In this document: one piece after another, positions 35,511 through 47,391 of the stretch
Layout of the letters: every line of letters starts with the position of its first letter
Numbering within the stretch: position 1 is the stretch's first letter
Assembly (NCBI GenBank): GCA_950022295.1
Contig: OX465596.1
Coordinates: 5,890,001-5,954,000 of the forward strand
Source of the DNA: Bromus sterilis
Lineage: Eukaryota; Streptophyta; Magnoliopsida; Poales; Poaceae
Length of the DNA: 64,000 nt
Direction of reading: 5' to 3'
The notes under the pieces: model-generated
What the model saw: the letters and a program-made list of their open reading frames with translations, nothing else
Told to the model about the DNA's origin: nothing
Database searches by the model: none
Translations under genes and position numbers: made by a program

Positions 35511-36201
35511 CATTTGAGCTCCAAGTTTAATGGAAAGTCCGGTTGTTTTCTTGTTTGTTTTCATTAGTTTTGTTAAAAAAATAACATAATGTTAAAAACA
35601 GGCTAGATAATTCAAAGTTTTTTGTATTATGATTGCATATATTTGTAATTACTAAATCGTACTGTATATATTTATTGATATTGATTTAGAACGCATGTCA
35701 AATGAAGAAAGGCGGGATTATAGGCGAAACATCTAGTAATAATTACGGTTGAATGGCTTTGCCTGTATCAAAATATGTTCATATATTTATTAGTACTATT
35801 ATTTCTTAAAAAAGTGTTCGTAGACATTAGTGACCTTCGTTTTACACATTTGGTTGAGCATTTTCACACACCAACCACGTACGTACCTACCCACAACCCC
35901 CACAAGGCCGCGACACATCGGAAAGATCGAGGTTTCCCAAAAGGAAGGAAGGGGCAAATCCGTCAAATTCACGGAAAGAGCAAACGGAGAGACAATCCCG
36001 GCCGTGTCCCTCGCGTCCGCGACCCGACAACCCGCTAATCATCCATCCGTCCGCATTCAAACGACGCCCCCTTCAAATCTCCCCTCCCCTGCGCTCCTCT
36101 CCTCGACACCAGCAGGTCACTCTCGATTCCCCTCGTTAACGTCCCCCAAATTCCTCCCCCAAATCGCAAATCAAGCTCCAGATCGCGGCGGCCGGCAGCC
36201 G
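35511..36201. other. Intergenic and 5' UTR/promoter of the TPR gene
   Basis: AT-rich to about 35870, then increasingly GC- and C-rich towards the start codon at 36202, as expected for a grass gene leader. No clear TATA box was identified. Confidence 0.5.
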
Positions 36202-38610
36202 ATGGCGGGGGCGGAGGCGGTGGAGCGGGCGCACGAGCTCTACAGGGGCGGCCGCCACCGGGAGGCGCTCCAGCTCTACTCCGCCGCGCTGGCGGCCGCG
36301 CGGGGCCCCGCGCAGCGCATCGCCCTGCACAGCAACCGCGCCGCCTGCTACCTCAAGCTCCACGACTTCCACAAGGTCTCGCTCTCGCTCCCCCGGGCTC
36401 CCTTTTTTTTGCCGATTGCGTGTCTTCGTTGAATCAGTTTGACTCTTTCGTAGATTCCGCGCGCCCCTGGGTGTAGATTGTGTGTCTTTATCCGTGTGGG
36501 TTTCGAGGTTTTCCCGTATTTGTAGAGGTTATAGGGTGCTTGAATTGCTCTGTGATGATTATCTTTTGTGGTCACCATGTACTACTAGCACTACTCACGA
36601 ATCGAAGTAGCTTTCTTACCGTTGTGCTGTCTAAATTTAGCTGACCTTATGTTAAATTTAGTGCTTCAAGGGGGTATCAGAATCCAGTTTACTGTCTTGA
36701 CTGAATTGGTGAAGCTACCAGGGCAAGTAATACCTTGCTTGGTTGTTGCTTTTCCCAAAATTAGCAGGCGTGCAAAAATTAAAAGCTGAACCTGTACATA
36801 GCATTTCCGATGTAGTACTAGTCAACAATGCATAAACCATGAACTGGCAAATGCTTTAACTGTATCTCAGGCTCTGAACCTTCTGTTCAATTTGTTCACC
36901 GTTGTGCTGTCTAAATTTAGCCCACCTGCTGTTAAATTTAGTGCTCTGTATAAGGGGACATCAGAATCTATTTTACTTGCTCGACTGAATTGGAGACTCT
37001 ACCAGGACAAGTAATACCTTGCTTGGTTGTTGCTTTCCCGAAATTAGCAGACGTGCAAAAGGTGAAAACTCGACGTGTATATTGCATTTCTGATGTACTA
37101 CTAGTCAACAATGCATAAACCATGAACTAGCGAAGGATTTTACTGTATCCCAGGCTCGGAACCATCAGCCCTTTTGTATGAAGCCTGACTGACAGAATGA
37201 GTTTTGATATTGAATGGGCTGTTTCTCTGTTGAAGTTACTGTAGTGATTTTCAATATGAAAATTCGTTGAGAAGTCAAATTTCTGCATTGACGATCTACT
37301 ATGCGCATGCCGAAAGAAATGTGCCCTGTTACCAAGCATACTGTAGTAGTAGCTGTTGTGTAGGCGACTAAAACAACGGTGGTTGTGTATTTCTCTGGAA
37401 TAAGTAATTCTGACATCATTTATTGCTCTTTTTTCTATGTTATCATCATGGTTAGAAACACTGAATTTTCTTCTTTTATGATAATCGTATAGGCCGCTGA
37501 AGAGTGCACATCTGTCCTCGAGTTGGATACAGAGCATGCTGGAGCTCTCATGTTACGTGCCCAAACTCTTGTCACTCTTAAAGATTACCAGTCGGCTCTG
37601 TTTGATGTAAACAGGCTAATCGAGATAAATCCATCCTCTGAAGTATACCATAACCTTCATGCGCGACTGAAGACACAGCTGGTATGTTTGTTTGTTTGTT
37701 TCAGTTTCTTCTGCCAGGTCGTTTTTGTTCTAGTTTCTTGCATAAGCCTTTACTTAAAATGCAATGCAATCAGATGTAAATATATAAGTACTGAGATATC
37801 CCTTCAATAACTCAAATGCAAGATTTAAGGAATAGTACATGGCTTTGCTGTTATGCTGTATTCGAACATATCTGTTGTTTAGACTGTAATTATTTGACAG
37901 TTGACATTAGTGCATCAACTTCTCTCTTTTTGTGCTGTTGTATGCTGAAACAATTCTACCTGTTTTGTTAACTGACCAAGTTTTATTGCCTGTCTTGTGT
38001 ATAATTTTGAACTTTGAAGTCACTAGCCCCGATTCCGGAGTCAGAAGAGGAGTCCCTATATAGTGAAGAAGACAAAGAAGACCTGCCTCCAAAAGACAAT
38101 ACAAAGAATGATACTGGCATCGTTAAGTCTGATCAGCCTTCTGTGAAACCGATTCTTCAAAATAAAACTGTAACGGAAGCTTTGGAGGTTGAAGTGCCTC
38201 GCAATCTGCCTTCAAAACCAGAGGGTTGGGGGACCATCCAAAAACCAAAGGACCATTCAGGGCTCGATTACAGAAAACCTTTAGCGGAAGCTCCGAAGGT
38301 TGAAGTGCCTCCCAATCTGCCTTCAAAACCAGAGGGTCGGGGGACCATCCAAAAACTAAAGGGCAATTCAGAGCTCGATTACAAGAAACCTTTAACGGAA
38401 GCTCCGAAGGTTGAAGTGTCTCCCAGTCTGCCTTCAAAGCCAGAGGCTCGGCAGACCATCCAAAAACCAAAGGGGCACTCAGGGCTTGATTACTCGAAGT
38501 GGGACAAAGTCGAGGATGACTCGAGTGAAGACGACGAGGATGATGACGAAGATGACTTGCCTCGGTATAAATTCAAAGTCAGAACCATCGGCGTGCGTTC
38601 TGTGAAGTGA
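36202..38610 (+). CDS. TPR protein with C-terminal repeat and acidic tail
   Basis: Exons 36202-36375, 37493-37681 and 38020-38610, phase 0 junctions, 317 residues. Residues about 4-108 form three TPR-like helical repeats (AHELYRGGRHREALQLYSAAL; SNRAACYLKLHDFHKAAEEC; LRAQTLVTLKDYQSALFD), an adaptor fold that often binds chaperones. Residues 174-284 are three tandem 37-residue units (111 bp each) rich in Pro, Lys and Glu. An acidic run (DDSSEDDEDDDEDD) and a basic ending follow. I recall this architecture from plant TPR proteins without a firm name. The third acceptor (ttgaag) is weak, so the exact start of exon 3 is less sure. Function is inferred only as protein-protein interaction. Confidence 0.82.
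36618..37162 (+). repeat. 280-bp tandem duplication in TPR intron 1
   Basis: Two copies start with 'accgttgtgctgtctaaat' at 36618 and 36898 and run to 'ggctc.gaacc' near 36880 and 37162. They are diverged but collinear, including 'taccttgcttggttgttgct'. Confidence 0.85.
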
Positions 38611-39054
38611 AAGAGATCACCAATAAATAAGTTTACTCCATGGTCCGTTGGACAGCCATTTGACAGCATCCCTACTAACCGAGGTTTACCTGATGAGCAA
38701 GTGTTATTGTCGGTGTTTGAATAACTAGAACTCTGGGTGGATGACAGAAGTACCCACTGTTCCCATCTCGTGAACTGGCGCTCAGGTAGTTCTGGGAAAT
38801 TCAGATTTTACTAGATTTTGAGTTGCAGTTCCTGTCTGTTTTTTGTCACTAATGTTTTCAGCATGGTGCAGGTTTCAGGGTTTGGAACCATGGCCGAGGA
38901 ATCCAAGTCCGTGGAGCACACCATGTTTCTGAGGCAAAGGAGGGAGGAGCACCGGACGTCGATGCTGTACAAAACCCCATGAGATCCAAGCTAACAGTCT
39001 TACTGAAATGTTCATCTTCGTAGATTCCTACTGTAATCACCTCTGTACATGCAA
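38611..39054 (+). other. 3' flank of the TPR gene with a small ORF
   Basis: An ORF of 30 codons at 38890-38982 starts in a fair context (accATGg), with AG-ending pyrimidine-rich sequence before it (ttttcag, near 38860). It could be an alternative last exon or a leftover of another gene. It is too short to call. Confidence 0.3.
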
Positions 39055-39251
39055 TGCGCGTTCATGTATAAGAAGCTTATATGTCTTGCCCCCGGGACAT
39101 TCGTTTCATGATTTCAAATCTGCAAAACTGAAGCAGGCCGCTGCTGATCCTACAAAGCAACATTGCGCATTCATGTATATGATGAAGGTTATCTGTGTTG
39201 TTCCCGGGGCATTCGTTTCGTGATTTCAAGTCAGCAAACTGAAGCAGGCCG
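39055..39251 (+). repeat. Tandem 111-bp direct repeat downstream of the TPR gene
   Basis: Two copies of a ~86-bp block (39055-39140 and 39166-39251) start 'gcgc.ttcatgtata' and share 'cattcgtttc.tgatttcaa' and 'aaactgaagcaggccg'. Confidence 0.8.
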
Positions 39252-40667
39252 AAGTTTTCATAATCAGCAGAATGTATAAAAGTACTATCGCTGTTAAGTC
39301 TCAAGATTTTCACCTGCGCTCATAGCGCAACACTTGCAATGACATGACAATATAACCACTCCGATGCGCTTCACACTGCTACTACAACAAGTTCAGCAAG
39401 TTTCAGGTTTCAGTAGAGAGGTTGCAAATTGAGATCACTAATTTCAAATTCTGATTTTGACAATTTTGAAACTTGAGTATTGTGGGGCCCTCCTAACAGT
39501 AGGAGGATCCCTTAAAAAATTAGGGTATGCTGCTATTTGCGGCGTGCACACGGTATTCTTTAGTAAAAGGCGAAAGAATAGTTCGCTTTGTGCTCACCGC
39601 GCAGCTGCTTGCTTTGAACAGCTCGCCCTGCTTCTCCTTATATAGCCGTCCCTCCGTAGGCACCTCTCCTGGCCAGGCGAGGTGGTACTAATCCCTCCTG
39701 CCCCTTCTTCGCTAGCACAAACGGGCCGAGACCTCCCGCCGAAACTGCAGTTATGGGCCAGGCCTTTTTGCACGAGCTTCCTTTTCTTCTAATGACGACC
39801 ATGTAGAATTCCACCAACACCTCAAAAAAAAAAAGTAGAATTCCACCAGGTTGTTTTCGCCTAACAACAGAAGTGTACAATTTCAGTTATTAAATCTGCG
39901 TTATGCAAAGAGACTTCCAGTATACAAATCAAAACGTATACAAATATACTGGAGCATCTGACTCTTTTTTTGCTGTATGTACCAGGCTATTTAACTTAAC
40001 CGTATTTATCATTTTCATTCCGAACCCCCCAAAAAAACATGATTTTAGTACGCCTCGTTCCTAGAGTAAAATACGTCAACGATCATTGTTGTTGTCTCTT
40101 CTATTTGGAATTGCATTACAAATATTTGAAGTTGCGATCGTTGAGTGCATTGTTATTAGTCAATAGAGTCGTTGAGCCCATTCATTGTAGTTGTCTCACA
40201 TATTTGAATTGGTCATCGAATTCAAAAAGATAAAAGTTACGACAATTACGTCAATATGATCAGCGAACCCAATTCCATATATTTTCACCTTCGCATGGCA
40301 TATGGTCCACGTTTTGCCCATTCCAAATGGATATTACATGGCCTAGGCAGATCCACGTTTTTTTGTAGCCTTTGTGAATTCAACTTAGCTGATTTCTCTA
40401 TATCCTTCTCCCTCGTCACCTTAGCTACTACTCTCGATATCACGCTATCGATAACCGATGATGCTTTACTGTCAATGTGCGATGCTCTTCGATGAGATCC
40501 ACTCTGAGCAACGACGGGCCCTATCTCAATTCACCTCTTGAGTGAGCGAGCAACGACGTTGGCTAGCAGCAGGAGAGTGTCGCCACATATCATTTTATCT
40601 CACTTGTTGCTCCCTCTTTCGCCTTTCCCGCATGAAGAATAATGCACCACACAAAGCATTGTATCTA
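39252..40667. other. Intergenic, no gene recognised
   Basis: Mixed sequence with short ORFs only. A TATA-like cttatatagcc at about 39635 has no supported gene behind it. Confidence 0.5.
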
Positions 40668-41147
40668 GGGCCTGTTCTGAAGTCCTCCAAACTTCTCAAA
40701 CTCCACAAAATCAGCTTTTGGAGCAAGCTTCGAACTTCACTTGGCGGTTCCATCCGTTTGGCAGCGTTCGTAGCTTCTCCCAGCAATTTGGCCCAGCTCA
40801 GAGGTTACTAGCTTGTTAGGTGCCAATTTGGGCCGGCTGAAGGCAGCACAAATGGCTCCCCGCATGAAACGAGGGCTAGCGACGTGCGCTCGCACAAATT
40901 AGAAGCGAAGCCAGCGTGGAGAGACTTGTTTGGCGAACCGTTTTCTCAACTTCGCGGTGGCATCGCCATGTAAATATGGGCAACTTCTATTTCTTGTTTT
41001 TCTGGAGCTGAGCTGGTCGGGCTTCATGTTTTTACACGGGAGAAAGGTCTAGCTTCTTGAATACAACTTCTACGAGCTTAAACGTTCTGCACAGCTTCTC
41101 ATTGATTTTTTGAAGAGTTAGAAGCTGGAGGAGATCAGAACAGGCCC
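40668..41147. mobile_element. PIF/Harbinger-type MITE (480 bp)
   Basis: Inverted ends: left gggcctgttctgaagtcctc, right inverse gggcctgttctgatctcctc. Flanked by the 3-bp duplication cta at 40665-40667 and 41148-41150. No ORF with a domain; non-autonomous. Confidence 0.78.
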
Positions 41148-41150
41148 CTA

Positions 41151-42033
41151 GTCGGTGCGATTGAGGTCCATATCACGATGGTGATGCCTGTTGGGGGAGT
41201 CCCTTCACCTTCTTGTTGGAGGAGACCGGGAGGGCGAACATGTTCCCCTCTCCCAATGCTCAACTCACTTGCTTTGTACATGTGTGTTTCCTCGCGCGCA
41301 CACGCTCCAGCACGATGAGGCCGAGTCTAGGGTGCCTAATGCACCTTGCTTGCATGTTATGGCGACACTAGTGGCATGTTCTTTTCGACTGTATAGTCCC
41401 ACCTCCACGTGGACCGTGGACAATGTGATGGTCATTGGAGTGGAGTGTCGTGTGTTAGGATATGTGAGGTCTTGCATCTCCGGGATGAGGAGTGGAAGTT
41501 GGATGGCACCAGAGCTCCCCCACTCTCATGTGGGACCCACATTGTCCTTGTTCATCATGAATCGATCACAAATGAAGGTTTGCAACAATGACAGATCAAG
41601 AAGAAGAATATCACAAGGGTTGTTGAGTACATGCCACAACGATGCCCACCGACCTCCTCTGCCGTGGAGCACGAGCTTTTTGATGACCATTGTCATGGAC
41701 ACCAACAACTTGGCATACACCTAAACTGTTTAACACTCAAACTTTTTGGACGACCAATCTAAATATTCGAGACAACTAAAGTGACCGATGTTGTATTTTA
41801 ATGATCTAGATCATCTTGGGGTTTACTTAAAATTCCGAAACTACGGACTTCATGCCGCGTCGACGCAAATACAAACACAAATGACTTGACGATCGTATTT
41901 GACGCACAATAATGTATCGATTATCATCGAGTGATCATAATTTCAACATTTTTTAGCGTAGTGACCATTCTGAATATACGAGAAGACTACCGTGTTGGAT
42001 ATAGTTTACACGCATCAAGTAGCTTACCATGTA
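41151..42033. other. Intergenic, no supported gene
   Basis: An open frame of 177 codons at 41191-41724 shows no domain, signal or splice logic that I recognise, and its antisense is also partly open. Left uncalled. Confidence 0.45.
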
Positions 42034-42167
42034 CTCCCTCTGTTTCAAATTAGATGACTTCTATCTGTGCACATGTCCCTTCATTCCAAATTAGACGATT
42101 TTCATTTATGTACATGTCTATATACCCATATGCACAGATAGAAGTCATCTGATTTAAAACGAAAGAG
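42034..42167. mobile_element. Stowaway MITE (134 bp)
   Basis: Starts ctccctctgtttcaaattag and ends with the near-perfect inverse 'gatttaaaacgaaagag'. The arms share tgacttctatctgtgca, and TA flanks both sides (42032-42033 and 42168-42169). Confidence 0.85.
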
Positions 42168-42615
42168 TATAAATTAGCAATATCACCATTCCTACCTACC
42201 CACCCTTGTTTATCTCGTGGATGCATTGCAAACATGCCACTAACCGAAAGCTAATAAGGCCAAAAAAATCGTTAGACCTTTTTTTTTGGAAAAGCATAGC
42301 ATGAGTACACAATTGTTATAATATAATGAAAATTGACAAAGAAAATGGAAGCCAAGACAAAATCAAACATAGAAAGTGTGTTTTTTGGAAAGAGCGGCAC
42401 GGAAAATGATGAGTTGGAGCTCCAACAGTATACAGCTGCCAATCCACATCACATCCCAAAAAACCATATTAAAATACAAGGAAAGAAATATTACATCGTC
42501 AGAAAATTTCCAGTCCCGTTCCGTTCTTCTTCCCCAGCGCCGGCGGCCGACCGCCACCACCTCCGGGACAGCCGGGGCCGACCGCCACCACCTGGCGTCG
42601 GCGACGGCAGCAGCG

Positions 42616-45127
42616 ATGGCGAGGCACGAGGCCGCGGGGGCGGCGACGGGGATGGACTTCAACTTGCCGGACGAGATCCTGGCCGTGATCCCCACCGACC
42701 CGTACGAGCAGCTGGACGTCGCGCGCAAGATCACCTCCATGGCCATCGCGTCCCGCGTCTCCCGCCTCGAGGCCGACGTCGCGCGCCTCCGCGGGGACCT
42801 CGCCGACCGCGACCGCGCCGACGCCGACCTCCGCGCCCGCCTCGCCGACTCCGACGCCCGCCTCCTCGCCGCGCTCGACGACAACGTGCGCCCCTGCCGC
42901 CGAGCCGCCTTTTGCCCGTGAAATTTTTTCAGATTTGCGCTTAGCCGGTCGTTGTTTGATTGCAGGCGAAACTGGTCAAGGAGAGGGACACGCTCGCCGT
43001 CACGGCGAAGAAGCTGTCCAGGAACTTGGCCAAGGTGCGATTTCCGATTTGTGTGTGTGCCTGTCAGCTCCGATCTTAGTGGGGTTTCTCTGATTTCTCA
43101 GTAGAATGTTCGATTCTTGGAGAGTGTTTGTTCCTGAAACCTGTTAATTTTGATTAGAAGTGTGTATTTTAGACTTTTAGTGTAGATTTAGACTAAAGCC
43201 ATGGCATACTAGTGATATGTATTTAGACTTAGTGTATGTTTAGTGGAGATTTCAGACCTTTTGTGTCTATGGATTTCCGGTTCATCTGCCTGCTTATGGT
43301 AGTGATATGGCTTCCAACGCCCATGATTGTGGAGAATTCGCGAAGGTCGAGTCGAACACTTTGCACTTTCAGAAATTTTGTCTTTCCACTGCTGACAGCA
43401 CTTTCACAAATTTCTGTGAGTTTTAGTGTCAATCTGATGGAAGGTTACATCTTTTGTTTCAAGTGTCAAGGTTTGCATGATAACAATTTCACTGCTTCAA
43501 TCAGCTTACGGAATCCTGATTGCAAGTGTTGTTTGTGTTGTCAATTTTGTTGCTGCGACAAGTCGGTACAGTTGTATTTGTATAGGCCATTAAGTGATAA
43601 TGTGATGTGGTTGCCAGACTGATTTGACTTTGTTGTGGTCATAGTGAAGCCTGTGATGGGTAGATAATTTGACAACATAAATTTAAAAGATCAAATTAAA
43701 CCAGATTTACGGTGATTGATTCGAAAGAATTGAACAAGATCTGTGGCTAAGGAACGCTTTACTGTCGACTACACAAATCTGTAACTATTGTCTCCATTTA
43801 TCACATCACATGGTTGGTATGAGCTTACAAGGGACCGCTAATTATTGTAAACTTAGAATACTACGATTATTCAATAATCAACATCAACATGATTTTTGAG
43901 TTGCTGACAATCTTTTGTTCTATGCAGTTAGAGGCATTTAAGAAGCAATTGATGAAATCACTGAGTGAAGATAATTTATTGGTGAGTATTACCGATAAGA
44001 ATGTTCTTTCCCACTTTTTCAAAGATTTCTAGTTTCCGTTGTGCTGGTCTTGTTTGGTGAGAAATAACGTTAGCTGAAAAAGTTTTCACAGCAATTGTCA
44101 GAAGCTGGTGAAGATCATGATGTAGATGCCGAAAATAATGGGACTGCTCGTGTTCCTTCCTGGAAAGGTGTTGCTCAACCTCAAAAGCTCCAAAGCTTTC
44201 TTCTGCTGAGTTTAAGTCTGTGCCTTTTCCTTGATTTCATCTTGTATATTTGAATTGACAGATGAAGTTTCAAGCAGTTCTAGCAGATCCACAATCACCG
44301 AATCAGCCCAAGGTGTGATTAGTTAGCTCCTACAGTACATTTGAGCAACTAAATCATAACAAATATCACATGTTACTTTTTGACTGTCAGTTGCTTACTA
44401 TGGAAGCATTCACAGGATACCAGTTCTCAATCACACCATATGCAGCCCCCAAAATAACTCCTGGTTCAACACCAATTATTTCATCCTCTAGTGGTTCCCC
44501 ACTAGGATATTCAACGGGTCCATCCACTCCGAAGTTCTATTCTGGTCCAACATCGCCTGCAAGATCTCGTTCTGAAGACCAATCGGCATTTTCACCATGG
44601 AATGGATCAAGCCATCAGTATTCAGCACCCGTCTCCCCTCAACGCCGCTCATTCACAGGTTCTACAGAGTAGATTATCAATGCTATATTCATTTGGGACA
44701 GTTCCTTAATGTGTTTGTTCTTTTATGTTTCCAGCGCGACCTCGTATAGATGGAAAGGAATTCTTCCGGCAAGCACGGTTGGTTACTACTGTATGATTTT
44801 TACAGTATTCAGTAATTTAAGTTTGTTTATGTCTGAATGCTAGTGGCCACAAATACCAGGACGCGGCTTTCTTATGAGCAATTTGGAGCATTCTTGGCAA
44901 ATATCAAGGAATTCAATGCGCAGAAACAATCGCGAGAGGTAGCGTGGTTTACCAGTACTCACAACCTCTCAGTTCATTAGTACCAACAAAATAATATGCA
45001 ATGTGATGTTTTTCTGCTTGATCAATTTCTACAGGACACACTGTCAAAAGCAGAGGAGATTTTTGGAACAGAGCACAAAGACTTGTACATTTCTTTCCAG
45101 AACATGCTTAATCGCAACCAATCCTGA
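42616..45127 (+). CDS. At4g15545-like coiled-coil protein, nine exons
   Basis: Exons 42616-42885, 42966-43034, 43928-43981, 44092-44167, 44262-44312, 44416-44658, 44735-44777, 44860-44938 and 45035-45127. All junctions are GT-AG; phases join to 325 residues. The conserved start block LPDEILAVIPTDPYEQLDVA is followed by a heptad-rich coiled coil (about residues 35-125), a Ser/Pro-rich middle (FSITPYAAPKITPG, then SGPTSPARSRSED) and a conserved end (RLSYEQFGAFLANIKEFN). I recognise the Arabidopsis At4g15545 family; relatives have been reported as NAI2-interacting ER-body proteins, from memory. The Met at 42616 is chosen over an in-frame upstream one because it precedes the conserved block. Confidence 0.9.
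43035..43927 (+). other. Large intron 2 of the At4g15545-like gene
   Basis: 893-bp intron with T-rich sequence. An ORF at 43236-43622 has no recognisable domain and is treated as chance. Confidence 0.6.
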
Positions 45128-45855
45128 ACCTGTCGCAGGCTGCCGCGTGTTTCTTCTTTTGAACAAGCCGGTTTATCTGGTCGGTATGATGCCTCTTCGG
45201 GCTAAACGAGCTTGCCATCCTGCTGGGGTAATCATTCCTATGCCATGCCATCCGTTTCCAGGAGAGCATGTATCGTTGGAGTTGCGTCATTGATCACAAG
45301 ATCATACCCTTTTTTTTAGAAAACTGTGCATAGGCCATTGTAGTTTTGGCGTCAATAACATGATGTAAATGGATATGGTCATGCATCCATCCCAACAAGG
45401 GAGGGAAGGTTTTTTCTTTTTCGGGAACAAGTGAAAGTTGAGACTCTCAAATATATTGGTCTGTGTAATTGACTGTCTTCCTACTACACACTCAGCTTCA
45501 GATTCGTTAAGGCGTGCACATCGTCGTGACACTAAAAAGGCTATTTAGTATGTTAATCATGGATCAAAAGTTGAAAAGGTTCCTCCAGGTTGTGTTGCAC
45601 GTTGAAAAAGTTGAAATAAATATTTCCTATGTATACACTAAAGTTGCATATAACATATTGTGATGATATGATATGCCTGTTGTTGGCCTATAAAGATGAT
45701 TAACTGATGCATTCTTTGGGTCTCATCTCCTGTTCTTCTTCCATTTTCATTCTCTGGTAGTACTAGGTTGATGTAAAGTAAGTAGTAGTGTTCGTGTGAG
45801 ATCTGTCTACCTCTCTTTGGGTTAATTTCCAGTAGTTCTCTCTTAGCTTGTTAGC
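45128..45855. other. 3' flank of the coiled-coil gene and promoter of the DUF247 gene
   Basis: No coding signal. The first 180 bp probably include the 3' UTR of the upstream gene; the last few hundred should hold the DUF247 promoter. No clear TATA box assigned. Confidence 0.5.
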
Positions 45856-47391
45856 ATGCAAATGCCTTACGAATATCAGCTGGCCGTGGCTGATCACTGG
45901 AAGGGGAGTCCGGCCATGGCCATGGAGCCAGCAGCTATTGCATGGGTTCCTGGCCTCCCTTTGGAGATGACGGTGGTTGCTCCTGCCGGCGATCTGGCCG
46001 TCAGCTCCAGAGGAGAGCAGCAGCTGGCCATGGTGGCGAGCACCGCCGGCGCCGATCATCACCGCCAGTACGAGTGGAGCAGCCCGGTGGAGGCGTTCGA
46101 GCAGGTGGCGCAGGAGTTCGAGGACAAGCTCAGCAGGACGGAGACCAAGATCCACCGGTTCCCGGCGAGCATGGAGGACCTCGCCGAGCGCTACGCCGCG
46201 CCCAGGGCCGTGTCCATCGGCCCCTACCACCACGGCCGGAGCGCCGCCGTCAGGCAGATGGAGAGCACCAAGCACGTGGCCGCCTGGCACTTCGCCAGGG
46301 CCTCCGGCCGCCCCCTCGAGGAGGTGTACGGGGCGGTCTGCGCCGTCGCCGGCGAGGCCCGCGGCCGCTACGACGAGGACCTGGTGGGGGCTCTCGGCGA
46401 CGAGGATTTCAAGCCCATGATGTTCTTCGACGGCTGCTTCCTGCTGCAGTACCTTCTGTTCGTGTGCAGGGACGACGTCGGCCGCGGCGGCTACGACGAC
46501 GAGGGGGCGGCGGCGCTGCGGAGCGCCTTCAGCTCCGACGGCGGCCGCATCTCCTGCGACGTGGTGCTGCTCGAGAACCAGCTCCCGTGGGTGGTGGTGG
46601 AGACGCTCATGAGCTTCGTGCCGGCGCCCGGCCTGGACCTGCCGAAGCTCGTCGGACGCATCAAGGACTCTCTCCAAGCCCGGCAGGACCTCGAGGAGAA
46701 GACCCCCGCGTGGGACGGTAGCTACGCGCCGCCGCACCTCCTCGGCCTCCTGCGCTACTACATCGTGGGAAGCAACCACGCCGGCGGCAGGGCGTCGTCG
46801 TCGGAGCCGCTGTCGGAGAAGGCGAAGAAGGTGTCCATCTCGGTGAGCGCGGTGGAGCTGGCGGAGATGGGCATGAAGCTGACGGCGACCAAGACGGGGG
46901 CGGAGCTGAGGGAGATGGGCGTGAAGAAGGCGGCGCTGTCCGGCGAGCTCTTCCTGGCGCCGGTGTCCCTGGACGACGCGAACGCGGGGTTCCTGGTGAA
47001 CATGGCGGCGCTGGAGCTGCGCACGACGCCGGACTTCGCCGAGGCCGACGACGAGCGGTCCATGGTGTGCTCGTACCTGGGCCTGCTGGGCATGGTGACG
47101 GACCGGGTGGAGGACGTGCAGGAGCTGAGGACGAAGCACGTGTTGCAGGGCGGCGCCGGGCTGACCAACGAGGACGCGCTGGAGCTCTTCGTCGGGCTGG
47201 AGCGCCACCTCCGCCCCGGCAACTGCTACCTCCGCACCATGCTCGACATCGAGAACTACAGGGTGGCCAGGCCGGTGCGGACCGCCGTGCACAGGTTCGG
47301 CTACCGGAACCGCACCACCATCATCGCCGTCGTCTCCGGCATCGCCGGCCTCGCCGGTTTCCTCGGCACGCTCAAGTCCCTCAAGAAGTGA
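45856..47391 (+). CDS. DUF247 plant protein
   Basis: Intronless, GC-rich, 511 residues. Family blocks: IHRFPASMEDL, APRAVSIGPYHHG, FKPMMFFDGCFLLQYLL, DVVLLENQLPWVVVETL, then LVNMAALELR in the C-terminal half. A C-terminal hydrophobic segment (about residues 482-503, TTIIAVVSGIAGLAGFLGTL) predicts a single membrane anchor, typical of DUF247. The start at 45856 is the first Met; later Mets at 45913 and 45967 are possible because the conserved domain begins only near residue 75. In grasses, DUF247 genes mark the S and Z self-incompatibility loci, but the family is large and this copy cannot be assigned such a role. Confidence 0.92.
   Translation: MQMPYEYQLAVADHWKGSPAMAMEPAAIAWVPGLPLEMTVVAPAGDLAVSSRGEQQLAMVASTAGADHHRQYEWSSPVEAFEQVAQEFEDKLSRTETKIHRFPASMEDLAERYAAPRAVSIGPYHHGRSAAVRQMESTKHVAAWHFARASGRPLEEVYGAVCAVAGEARGRYDEDLVGALGDEDFKPMMFFDGCFLLQYLLFVCRDDVGRGGYDDEGAAALRSAFSSDGGRISCDVVLLENQLPWVVVETLMSFVPAPGLDLPKLVGRIKDSLQARQDLEEKTPAWDGSYAPPHLLGLLRYYIVGSNHAGGRASSSEPLSEKAKKVSISVSAVELAEMGMKLTATKTGAELREMGVKKAALSGELFLAPVSLDDANAGFLVNMAALELRTTPDFAEADDERSMVCSYLGLLGMVTDRVEDVQELRTKHVLQGGAGLTNEDALELFVGLERHLRPGNCYLRTMLDIENYRVARPVRTAVHRFGYRNRTTIIAVVSGIAGLAGFLGTLKSLKK

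Noticed and set aside
41191..41724. 177-codon plus-strand ORF
   Set aside because: No domain, no promoter or splice context, and isolated between MITEs; not enough to call a gene.
42333..42944. Overlapping ORFs on both strands around the first exon of the At4g15545-like gene
   Set aside because: Arg/Pro-rich frame shadows of a GC-rich exon; the real frame is the one with the conserved block and good splice junctions.
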